NCBI GenBank assembly: GCA_031367505.1
Contig: JANLPY010000499.1
Span: 1-10,836, forward strand
Source: JAKFWF01 sp031367505
GTDB lineage: Bacteria > Pseudomonadota > Alphaproteobacteria > Rhizobiales > Hyphomicrobiaceae
DNA length: 10,836 nucleotides
Reading direction: 5' to 3'
Shown one piece after another: positions 1-6,536 of the stretch (position 1 is its first letter; each line of letters starts with the position of its first letter). The translations under genes were made by a program, and so were the position numbers. The notes below the pieces were generated by a model. That model had not been told where the DNA came from and did no database searches. It saw only the letters and a program-made list of their open reading frames with translations.

Positions 1-637
1 TCGAGGATCGCCCGCGATAATAGACCAGCAATTCGTCGAACGCTTTCAGGTCGACACGCAACTCCAATCCATAGTGCGACCCCTTGGCCAGTAGATCCAG
101 GTCCTTTGGATCGACTTGCACGTAGTTCGCCTGTTGTAACAGGCCTTTGACGTGGGCGACGACATTGGCTTGCATTTTCGTGCGCTCGTTCGTCGAGAAC
201 GCGCGGGTGGCCAGAAGGTCGCTGTCGGGATTGAACGCTTCATACGATTTGTCGACGTCACGTAGCCCTGCCGAATAAGACTGACGGCGCCAATAATCCA
301 GATACTGGAAGAATTTGCGGGCTTGGCTCGCTTGCCCGGGCGCCCACGCATCAACATGGGTCAGACGATCGATCAGCGCCGCCTTGGTGATCGGGATGAA
401 TGTTTCCCGCGTCGCGTCTCTGTGCTTGGCGATGATGTCGATCTCGGGCAAATCGGGCCGATCCATGCCGGCCGGGATCACTGTCGGGGGGGCAAGAATT
501 GCCGCTTCATGTCCTGGCTTTTGAACGAGCTTACCCCCAGCCGGTGGGGCCGGAGCGGCCGTGGCCGCCCTGGCTGCATCCGCGGTGGGCTGCTCGGTCA
601 TCACTGATCCGGTCGTGGTTGAAGATACCGACGACAT
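1..637 (-). CDS. DUF3754 / TMEM143-like protein, 5' part (gene runs off the left edge)
   Basis: The first 212 codons of a minus-strand gene are present and the frame is still open at base 1. Residues 1-70 are Ala/Pro/Thr-rich and probably disordered. From about residue 79 the protein matches what I recall of the DUF3754 (TMEM143-like) family: FIPITKAALIDRL (80-92), a helical stretch with FFQYLDYWRR (109-118), YEAFNPDSD (132-140), the segment around NYVQVDPKDLDLL (171-183), and FDELLVYYRGR (200-210). The family's molecular function is unknown; members usually carry membrane segments in the C-terminal part, which is missing here. The ATG at 637 is chosen because GAGGGA lies about 7 nt upstream. 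Another in-frame ATG lies six codons upstream (655) without a good ribosome site, and one twelve codons downstream (601). It is transcribed away from the J-protein gene. Family assignment is from motif memory, not a search. Confidence 0.72.
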   Translation of the reverse strand, partial: MSSVSSTTTGSVMTEQPTADAARAATAAPAPPAGGKLVQKPGHEAAILAPPTVIPAGMDRPDLPEIDIIAKHRDATRETFIPITKAALIDRLTHVDAWAPGQASQARKFFQYLDYWRRQSYSAGLRDVDKSYEAFNPDSDLLATRAFSTNERTKMQANVVAHVKGLLQQANYVQVDPKDLDLLAKGSHYGLELRVDLKAFDELLVYYRGRSS

Positions 638-676
638 AGTTGTTCCCTCGCACATACATCCCAACGAGGCCTGACG

Positions 677-695
677 CCTCCTGGATTTTAGGAGG
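677..695. repeat. Inverted repeat CCTCCT-N7-AGGAGG over the -10 box
   Basis: The arms 677-682 and 690-695 are perfect 6-bp complements separated by 7 bp. The predicted -10 element (685-690) lies inside the repeat, so it is placed like a repressor operator. Transcription would begin near 678, so the full stem would not be in the mRNA, which argues against a terminator. The arms are short and could be chance. Confidence 0.4.
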
Positions 696-714
696 GTGTG
701 GCCCCTATTGTCGA
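685..714 (-). promoter_or_regulatory. Candidate sigma70-type promoter for the DUF3754-like gene
   Basis: On the minus strand TCGACA (714-709, five of six consensus bases) is followed after 18 bp by TAAAAT (690-685, five of six). It would start transcription near 678, about 40 nt before the ATG at 637. This is the best promoter-like match I saw in the window, but it rests on consensus only. Confidence 0.5.
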
Positions 715-911
715 GCGTATCCCGATGCTTGGGGTGGAATTGCGCTCTCCGGTGTGTTGTTTGAGGTGCTTATTGGGTGTGCGTGGCCGCCAATGGCCCC
801 GATACAGCCACACTGATGCCGTGAATTGCACGCACGTTCAAAACGGCGGGGGTCGTGATTGGAAGGATGCGTGTTGACGGCTGCGGGGCCGGCTTCGAAC
901 GATCTTGGTAA

Positions 912-2690
912 TTGGGGGCGAACTTGGTTCCAAACCCGGAACATCATGCTCGTAACAGCGAGCGGCCGCGTATCAGCGGATTGGCAGTGGTGATCGTTGC
1001 TCTGGCGCTATCCAGCGCCGGCGTCGCTATTACGTTGTTGAGCACGGGCGGCGCGATGGCTCGCGAACGCGTATCGTTGCCTTTCAGCTGCAGCGTCGAT
1101 CATGGCCGCGTCCGTGTCGAGGCAGGGGCCGACCACAGCTACCAAATCTTGGGCAATCGCGACCAGCAGGTGTACACTTATTGTCCTGATGAAAATGGCT
1201 CGCAGTGCAAAACGTGGACCGTGCATCGGTTCGCGGTTGCTTGCACTGGAGGCCGGGCAACGTGGCCCGAAATTGTTGCCGCAGCGGCCGCGGTCAAGGA
1301 GCGAGGTAGCGTCGGGCTGGAGAATGGCCAGCTTCTCTTGCGGGTTGCCCCGCAGCGCTCGGTGTGGCGCGAACGCGTGTGCCGGGAACTCGAACCTACG
1401 CCGTGGAAAGGCCCAGCGACCTGGGAAAAATGTCTGAGTCAGGGGAACGGCGGCGTCAAGCTCGTGTCGCGCTCGCACATGGTCGCGTTACCCCGAGGTT
1501 ATGCCCCACTTGGATTGATCGGGGCACGCTTGTCACCCGATGTGGAACCCGCTCCGCGCGTCGCCTCGATTGAACCGGTAGCGGCCGTTGAACGTCCCGT
1601 CGGCCCCGTTGCGATCGAACGTGTCTTGCCGGCCGAAAAGCCAGTGGTGACCGAATTGCCCGCCATTGCAGAGCCGCGACCGGATCGAGTAATCGAAGTC
1701 ACTGCTACGTCGGTTGCTGCGCCGTCGGCCGAAAGCCCGCGCACGCTTGCAGAGCCCGTGCAAGCACAATCCGTCGCCGGTGAGTCAATCGAAACCGTGT
1801 CTAGCGAACGGTTGGAAGCACCAGCGGCACCAGCGTCCGCCGTGCAGTCGTTCGCGGCAGTGGCGCTGGGGCCGACAGTCGCGAGCCTACCGCCGGCACC
1901 AACGGTCGATCCGGCAATCTTCGAACGTGCCAAGAATGAACTTTCGAAAGTCTGGCCGGTGGCTTGGACGATAAGGGTGGAAGCCACGCCTTCCGCTGCT
2001 CCGCGCAATGAATTTGGCACCGCAGCTTCTCAGCCGCCACCAACGCAATTGCTGTTGGCTGGGTTACTCGGCATGGCGCTATTGGTGACGATTGCGGTGA
2101 CCCGCCGGCGCCGAACGGCGCGCGTGCGCTCGCATCGTGTCGATCCCGATCTGATCGGCGTGCCGATCTACAGCGATGGTGACGGTGAGCGCGCTGTTGC
2201 GCTGCGAACGAAATCCGACGGCCACATTGCGTTGATAACCAATGCGCTCGATCGGCTTTCTGCGGTCGCTCCGCTGCGCAATGCCTTGTCCCGCGAGTTG
2301 CAATCGAGCGAGCGCCGGTTGGCGGTTGTGATCGCCGCCATTTCAGTGCCAAAAGCCACACGCGAAGATTGGACCCGTGCGCGGCGCCGGCTCGAACGAA
2401 TTGCACAGGATCTCGACCGTCTGCAGCAGATCTCGGACAGTGCGGTCGATAGCTTGTCGGGGGTCAGTACCACGCGCAGTCTGCCGCGCGACAAGGCAGA
2501 AGCTTATGCAACTCTTGGAATTACCGAGGGTGTCAGTGACGCAATTCTCAAGAAACTGGTCGATGCGCTGCGCGTTAGCTGGCACCCGGATCTCGCACGC
2601 AGTGATGCCGACCGGGAACTACGTGACGCGCGCATTAAAGAAATCAATGTCGCCTGGGATCTGATCACCGGCAAACGCATGAGCGCTTAG
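912..2690 (+). CDS. Two-pass membrane J-domain protein with six-cysteine exported domain
   Basis: A 592-residue protein. Residues 23-44 form an uncleaved signal anchor or first membrane segment after an Arg-containing N-terminus. Residues 50-378 are predicted outside the cytoplasm: a compact part with six cysteines (60, 91, 99, 111, 157, 174; an even number, suggesting three disulfides), then a Pro/Ala/Val/Glu-rich linker (about 210-340). A second membrane segment (about 379-397) is followed by RRRR, and the rest is cytoplasmic: a charged helical stretch (about 455-515) and a C-terminal J domain (530-590) with HPD at 558-560. J domains stimulate Hsp70/DnaK ATPase, so this is probably a membrane-tethered DnaK co-chaperone. 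The exported domain resembles uncharacterised rhizobial proteins that I recall but cannot name. The start is uncertain: a stop lies directly before TTG 912; TTG 924 has GGGGG 5 nt upstream and may be the real start. Confidence 0.8.
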   Translation: MGANLVPNPEHHARNSERPRISGLAVVIVALALSSAGVAITLLSTGGAMARERVSLPFSCSVDHGRVRVEAGADHSYQILGNRDQQVYTYCPDENGSQCKTWTVHRFAVACTGGRATWPEIVAAAAAVKERGSVGLENGQLLLRVAPQRSVWRERVCRELEPTPWKGPATWEKCLSQGNGGVKLVSRSHMVALPRGYAPLGLIGARLSPDVEPAPRVASIEPVAAVERPVGPVAIERVLPAEKPVVTELPAIAEPRPDRVIEVTATSVAAPSAESPRTLAEPVQAQSVAGESIETVSSERLEAPAAPASAVQSFAAVALGPTVASLPPAPTVDPAIFERAKNELSKVWPVAWTIRVEATPSAAPRNEFGTAASQPPPTQLLLAGLLGMALLVTIAVTRRRRTARVRSHRVDPDLIGVPIYSDGDGERAVALRTKSDGHIALITNALDRLSAVAPLRNALSRELQSSERRLAVVIAAISVPKATREDWTRARRRLERIAQDLDRLQQISDSAVDSLSGVSTTRSLPRDKAEAYATLGITEGVSDAILKKLVDALRVSWHPDLARSDADRELRDARIKEINVAWDLITGKRMSA

Positions 2691-2770
2691 GGGAGCTTGA
2701 AGGCCAAGCGTTGAACCTGCATGGTACCTGTGTGGTGTGTGAATCGTCATCCAGGTGGGTTTAATAGTTC

Positions 2771-3274
2771 ATGGCTCGCATAGGCTTTTATTCGGGCTCC
2801 TTCGATCCCGTGACCCTCGGCCATGCCGACGTGATTGCGCGCGCGTTGGCCCTCGTCGACAAACTCGTGATCGGCATTGGAGTTCATCCGGGCAAGACTC
2901 CGCTGTTCACGACGGCCGAAAAAGTCGACATGTTGAAAGCCGATGTGAAAGTGCTGGCAAAAAAGGCTGGCGCAACTTTTGATATCGTCACGTTTGACCA
3001 GCTCGTTGTCGATGCCGCGAGCGATGCCGGCGCCAACGTGATCTTTCGCGGCCTCCGCGATGGCACCGACCTCGACTATGAAATGCAAATGGCTGGCATG
3101 AATGGTGCGATGCGCGCGAGCGTGAGTACCGTTTTCTTGCCGGCTTCCCCCGAAGTGCGGTTCATCACGGCGACGCTGGTGCGCCAGATTGCGATGATGG
3201 GCGGTGACGTGAACTCGTTCGTGTCAGCGGGCGTCGCCAAGCGATTGAAAGCTAAAGCTGCGGGCCGCTCGTGA
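2771..3274 (+). CDS. coaD: Pantetheine-phosphate adenylyltransferase (CoaD)
   Basis: This enzyme transfers AMP from ATP to 4'-phosphopantetheine, giving dephospho-CoA, the penultimate step of coenzyme A synthesis in the cytosol. At 167 residues it has the normal bacterial length. It shows the nucleotidyltransferase signature GSFDPVTLGH (9-18, with the TxGH ATP-binding motif), the family motif RGLRDGTDLDYE (93-104), and the C-terminal ITATLVRQIA (132-141) and GGDVNSFV (144-151) segments. The ATG at 2771 fits the family N-terminus; the only ribosome-binding candidate is AGGTGGG about 11 nt upstream, rather far. It lies 80 bp after the J-protein gene and its stop overlaps the start of the next gene. 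In many alphaproteobacteria I recall coaD beside gyrA and a peptidyl-prolyl isomerase gene, which are not its neighbours here. Confidence 0.96.
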   Translation: MARIGFYSGSFDPVTLGHADVIARALALVDKLVIGIGVHPGKTPLFTTAEKVDMLKADVKVLAKKAGATFDIVTFDQLVVDAASDAGANVIFRGLRDGTDLDYEMQMAGMNGAMRASVSTVFLPASPEVRFITATLVRQIAMMGGDVNSFVSAGVAKRLKAKAAGRS

Positions 3275-4314
3275 ATTCTTGGACCTGCGGCGTGTTGCTG
3301 GTTGCGGCGTCAGCCGGGCTATCAGCGGTTTTGATTGTTCTGCTGCGGCCGATTCTCGTGCAATACGCCCTTGCCCGCCCGAATGCGCGTTCTAGCCATG
3401 CCGTGCCAACGCCGCAGGGTGCCGGTCTGGCGGTCATCGGTGCGGCGCTTGCTTGTTCGATCGTGGGTTGGCAGTTGATGGCCGCGTCCCCAGGCGCGTC
3501 GCCGGCCTATGCGATATCATTGGTGTTCGCGGTATTGGGACTGGCGGCAGTCGGCTTCATCGATGATATCGCGCCGTTGCCGCCGCTGGTCAGATTGATC
3601 GTCCAGACGGCTGCTTGTCTCGGGTTATTGCTCGCGTTGCCCGATGGCGCGCGTGCTTTGCCATTCCTGCCCTATCCCTTGGAAGCATTGATCCAGCTCG
3701 TCGGGCTCGTGTGGTTCGTCAACCTGGTGAACTTCATGGATGGCATCGATGGCATGACGGTCGCCGGCGTGGTGCCGATCCTTGCTGGCGTTAGCGTATT
3801 CGCTGCATGGCCAGGGCTCGACCCGGGAATGGCCGCATCGACTGAGTTGGTCATCGCACTCGCCCTGATGGGTGCCTTGATCGGATTTGCACCGTTCAAC
3901 AGCCACGTGGCGAAAGTCTTTCTTGGCGACGTCGGAAGCTTGGCGATTGGCGGCGTCGTGGGGTGGCTGTTGTTGAGCCTGGCGTGCCGGGGGCAGCTGA
4001 TCGTAACGCTCATCCTGGCGCTCTATTATCTCAGCGATACGACAATCACCCTGTTCCGGCGCTGGCGGCGCGGCGTGCGATTGAGCGATGCCCACCGCGA
4101 GCACTTTTATCAACGCGCGATCGCCAGTGGAATGAGTGTGCCGCAGGTTATTGCCCGGGTATGGGGCTTGAATGGCGCGCTCGTGCTGCTGGCGTTGACT
4201 GCCGGAGTGCTCGATCGCGTTTGGCTGCAAATCGTCTGCCTGACGATCGCCGCCGGGCTGACTTTTTTAACGCTGCGAAATTTCCAGGGTCAATCGAGTG
4301 GATCGGCGCCGTGA
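3271..4314 (+). CDS. Polyprenyl-phosphate sugar-1-phosphate transferase (WecA/WbpL/MraY superfamily)
   Basis: A 347-residue, multi-pass inner-membrane protein of glycosyltransferase family 4. Such enzymes move a sugar-1-phosphate from a UDP-sugar to undecaprenyl phosphate, starting O-antigen, exopolysaccharide or another envelope glycan. Family motifs are in order: RPNARSSHAVPTPQGAG (37-53), GFIDD (95-99, Mg-binding Asp pair), NFMDGIDGM (154-162), FLGDVGSLAIGG (217-228) and the cytosolic loop DAHREHFYQR (273-282). The HREHFYQR form is typical of WbpL/WecA-like enzymes rather than MraY. The sugar cannot be read from sequence; GlcNAc, FucNAc or QuiNAc are possible. The GTG at 3271 overlaps the coaD stop (GTGA), so translation is probably coupled. 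The 3' end overlaps the convergent RimB-RimK-like gene by 25 bp. No other glycan gene is visible nearby. Confidence 0.88.
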   Translation: MNSWTCGVLLVAASAGLSAVLIVLLRPILVQYALARPNARSSHAVPTPQGAGLAVIGAALACSIVGWQLMAASPGASPAYAISLVFAVLGLAAVGFIDDIAPLPPLVRLIVQTAACLGLLLALPDGARALPFLPYPLEALIQLVGLVWFVNLVNFMDGIDGMTVAGVVPILAGVSVFAAWPGLDPGMAASTELVIALALMGALIGFAPFNSHVAKVFLGDVGSLAIGGVVGWLLLSLACRGQLIVTLILALYYLSDTTITLFRRWRRGVRLSDAHREHFYQRAIASGMSVPQVIARVWGLNGALVLLALTAGVLDRVWLQIVCLTIAAGLTFLTLRNFQGQSSGSAP

Positions 4315-5465
4315 CCGGTTCGGGCCGGTGTGCGTATCCGGGTTTCCAACGCTGTGATGACATCGCGGGCGATGCTGTGGCTGCTGCCAAAGCGTGAGAA
4401 CGACGGGTTGGGATCGATGTTCGCAATTTCGAATTCGCCGTGGGTGCGGGCCACATCGATCGTCACCAACCCCAACCCGAGCGCGGTTGCAACGCGACCG
4501 GCAAAGCGCTTTTCCTTGATGCTGACGACACCAATGCATGCGACCACCACTCCTTGCACCACGAGGCATCGCGGCTCGTCGCCGGTTTTCGCCGGCGTGC
4601 GCGTGGGCAGACGGTAGGCATGCAGGGCCGCTGCTATTGAATAAGGACTTCGTAATCGATCGAGCGCATCGCCGCCGTTTAATGCCACCGAACCCTGCTG
4701 CTGCATCAAGCGCACGATTGCCGCGGCCTTTCCAGGCGGTCCGCCGGTGGCACGTGCGATGATTGCGTCAAACGTCGGCAAGGTGGCGCCATTAAAAGTA
4801 ACGCGGGCATTCTGATTGTCGTAATCGACGTCAAGCGGGTCCAGCGCCAAAATATCGAGTGCGTGTCCGCGCCGGTGAGCCTCCTCCTGCAGTAGGATAT
4901 TGGAGGCTCTCGTTGGCAGCGTAGCAATCAGCGCGATGCGCAGATGGCGGATGGGTTGGGTTTGCGCTGGCAGATCGCGATACAACTGATGCGAGAGTTT
5001 CGGTTGCAGAAAGGAGCCCGACGGATCGACCAGCATGCCGCCGCGAATGGCCTGGCGGCCGAGCAGCATGCGGTAAGCCATGCCCTCGCGATTGGTCAGC
5101 GTGGTTTCGATCTCGCCCCAGCTTCGCTTTCCCATCACCAAGCGTGTTTGGATGACGAAGCGGATCTCCTTCTCGCCGTTGGAGCTCGTCACTTCACGGC
5201 GGTCGGCGATCTTCGCGGTACAGAACCGTGTGATGTCATCCCGGCCGGGGATCGGATGAATACCGAAGCGAACCATGGAGGCAGCGGCCGGCCCGAACGG
5301 CTCGATCGCGAAGGCATGCAAGGCGGACGTTTTCGCACCGGTATCGATCTTGGCACGAATGGCTGGCAGTCCCAGGTCCGGCAACGCAAGCCACTCCTCC
5401 CACCCGACTACGACGGGTGAGTTGGCACCGGGGGAAATCGTTGGCGTGTTATCGCGTGTGCTCAG
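4290..5465 (-). CDS. RimB-like retropepsin domain fused to a shortened RimK-like ATP-grasp domain
   Basis: Residue numbers count from TTG 5384. The first part is the RimB-type retropepsin-like domain (often annotated ATP-dependent zinc protease): PDLGLPAIRAKIDTGAKTSA (2-21) with catalytic-type DTGA (14-17), then MLLGRQAI (106-113) and MLVDPSGSF (117-125). The second part (about 147-350) follows E. coli RimK: the pre-ATP-grasp lobe (HLRIALIA, then TLPTFDAIIARAT at 201-213), LDRLRSPY (241-248), CLVVQGVVVACI (273-284) and NIDPNPSF (322-329). Between residues 262 and 270, roughly 60 residues carrying the RimK ATP-binding core are absent, and the loop after 284 is also shortened, so glutamate-ligase activity is unlikely. 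The conserved VVVGWEEWLAL is encoded just upstream in frame without ATG, GTG or TTG. The coordinates therefore use CTG 5465, with GAGGTG upstream; TTG 5384 has GGGAGGAG 9 nt upstream and is the alternative. It begins 30 bp after glpX. It could be a decaying gene. Confidence 0.7.
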   Translation of the reverse strand: MSTRDNTPTISPGANSPVVVGWEEWLALPDLGLPAIRAKIDTGAKTSALHAFAIEPFGPAAASMVRFGIHPIPGRDDITRFCTAKIADRREVTSSNGEKEIRFVIQTRLVMGKRSWGEIETTLTNREGMAYRMLLGRQAIRGGMLVDPSGSFLQPKLSHQLYRDLPAQTQPIRHLRIALIATLPTRASNILLQEEAHRRGHALDILALDPLDVDYDNQNARVTFNGATLPTFDAIIARATGGPPGKAAAIVRLMQQQGSVALNGGDALDRLRSPYSIAAALHAYRLPTRTPAKTGDEPRCLVVQGVVVACIGVVSIKEKRFAGRVATALGLGLVTIDVARTHGEFEIANIDPNPSFSRFGSSHSIARDVITALETRIRTPARTGHGADPLD

Positions 5466-5495
5466 CCTCGCACCTCACCTGTGTGGATAATCGGG

Positions 5496-6491
5496 TCACA
5501 CCACCGACTTGGCGGTCACCGTCCGTAGCGTCGTCTTGATGCGCCGCACAGTCCCGGTCTTGGCGCGCATGACGATCGTTTCGGTTTCGGCGAAGTCACC
5601 ACGGAAATGCACGCCGTCGAGCAGCGAGCCACCGGTGACGCCGGTCATCGAAAAGATCACGTCGCCCGACGCCATGTCCTGCATGGTGTATTTGCGGTTG
5701 ACATCGGCGCCCATTTTAGCGGCGCGAATGCGCTCCTCATCCTTCATCGGCATCAAGCGGCCCTGGATCTGGCCGCCGATACAACGCATGGCGGCGGCCG
5801 CGAGCACACCTTCGGGCGCACCACCCGAGCCCAGATAGATATCGATGCCGGTTTCGGCGGAGTCGGTGGTCCAAATCACGCCGGCAATGTCGCCGTCGGG
5901 GATCAACTGTACGCCGGCGCCGCAGTCGCGCACGGCCTTGATCAGCTCGGCGTGGCGTGGCCGATCCAGGATGCACGCCATGATCTCGGTGATCGGTACG
6001 CCCTTGGCCTTGGCGAGAGCATGCAGGTTGTCACGCGGACTGGCGTCGAGGTCGACGATGCCTTCCGGGTAGCCGGGCCCGATGGCGATCTTGTTCATGT
6101 ACATGTCGGGGGCGTGCAGCAGTCCGCCGCGCTCGGCAATAGCGAGGACCGCGAGCGAGTTCGGCATCGCCTTGGCGCAAATCGTGGTGCCTTCCAATGG
6201 GTCGACCGCGATGTCGACAGCCGGTCCGTTACCGGTGCCGACTTTCTCGCCGATAAACAGCATCGGCGCTTCATCCATTTCGCCCTCGCCGATGACGACG
6301 GTGCCGTCGATGTTCACCCGGCCCAGTTCGTGCCGCATCGAATCGACGGCTGCTTTGTCGGCGGCCTTCTCGTTGCCCCGGCCACGCAATCGGGCGGCAG
6401 CAACGGCGGCGGCTTCCGTCACGCGCGCAATTTCGAGAACCAGTACGCGGTCGAGTCCGGTGATCAGTTTATCGTTGGGCGCTGCGGTCAT
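5496..6491 (-). CDS. glpX: Class II fructose-1,6-bisphosphatase (GlpX)
   Basis: A 331-residue cytosolic enzyme that hydrolyses fructose-1,6-bisphosphate to fructose-6-phosphate for gluconeogenesis; in autotrophs it often also acts on sedoheptulose-1,7-bisphosphate. Class II signatures are intact: GEGEMDEAPM (68-77), DPLEGTT (97-103) and GSGGAPEGVLAAAA (221-234), which together supply metal and substrate ligands. Length is normal. The ATG at 6491 is preceded by GGAGAGA with a 5-nt gap, a clear ribosome-binding site. It lies 45 bp after hom, separated by a small hairpin, and 30 bp before the RimB-RimK-like reading frame, so co-transcription is likely. Pairing of hom and glpX is common in alphaproteobacteria as I recall. 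Confidence 0.96.
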   Translation of the reverse strand: MTAAPNDKLITGLDRVLVLEIARVTEAAAVAAARLRGRGNEKAADKAAVDSMRHELGRVNIDGTVVIGEGEMDEAPMLFIGEKVGTGNGPAVDIAVDPLEGTTICAKAMPNSLAVLAIAERGGLLHAPDMYMNKIAIGPGYPEGIVDLDASPRDNLHALAKAKGVPITEIMACILDRPRHAELIKAVRDCGAGVQLIPDGDIAGVIWTTDSAETGIDIYLGSGGAPEGVLAAAAMRCIGGQIQGRLMPMKDEERIRAAKMGADVNRKYTMQDMASGDVIFSMTGVTGGSLLDGVHFRGDFAETETIVMRAKTGTVRRIKTTLRTVTAKSVV

Positions 6492-6520
6492 CAGGCTCTC
6501 TCCAATAAATAAAATTCGTT

Positions 6521-6536
6521 TGCGACGACTGTCGCA
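6521..6536 (-). terminator. Hairpin after the hom stop: weak terminator or processing site
   Basis: Directly after the hom TGA the minus strand reads TGCGAC-AGTC-GTCGCA, a perfect 6-bp stem with a 4-nt loop. A T-rich stretch (6520-6504, AACGAATTTTATTTATT) follows. The stem is short and the T-run is interrupted and begins six bases late, so it is at best a partial terminator. It may instead be an mRNA processing or stabilising hairpin between hom and glpX. Confidence 0.35.

Larger units (their letters stand above)
638..911. other. Divergent intergenic region between the DUF3754-like and J-protein genes
   Basis: These 274 bp separate two divergently transcribed genes. The left part holds the minus-strand promoter and inverted repeat listed separately. 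For the plus-strand gene only a TTGACG at 874-879 resembles a -35 box, and no convincing -10 box follows at 16-18 bp. I see no RNA gene or credible small coding sequence; the minus-strand reading frame over 705-947 has no family resemblance and overlaps the start of the next gene. Confidence 0.55.

Noticed and set aside
46..607. Small frames on both strands at the left edge (46-357 minus; 315-524 and 323-607 plus)
   Set aside because: They are out-of-frame shadows of the DUF3754-like gene, whose own frame is open to the window edge and matches a family.
874..906. TTGACG as a promoter for the J-protein gene
   Set aside because: No -10 box better than three of six consensus bases is found at 16-18 bp.
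705..947. An 80-codon minus-strand frame in the divergent intergenic region
   Set aside because: No family resemblance, and it overlaps the start of the J-protein gene and the promoter of the DUF3754-like gene.
1499..2020. A 173-codon minus-strand frame rich in Ala/Ser/Thr/Gly
   Set aside because: It is the low-complexity complement of the Pro/Ala/Val-rich linker of the J-protein gene.
2693..2710. Small inverted repeat GCTTG-N5-CAAGC after the J-protein stop as a terminator
   Set aside because: The stem is only 5 bp and no T-run follows; coaD may be read through from upstream.
5607..6512. A 301-codon plus-strand open frame opposite glpX
   Set aside because: It mirrors the codon pattern of glpX, is His/Gly/Asp-rich without any recognisable domain, and has no independent promoter or ribosome site.
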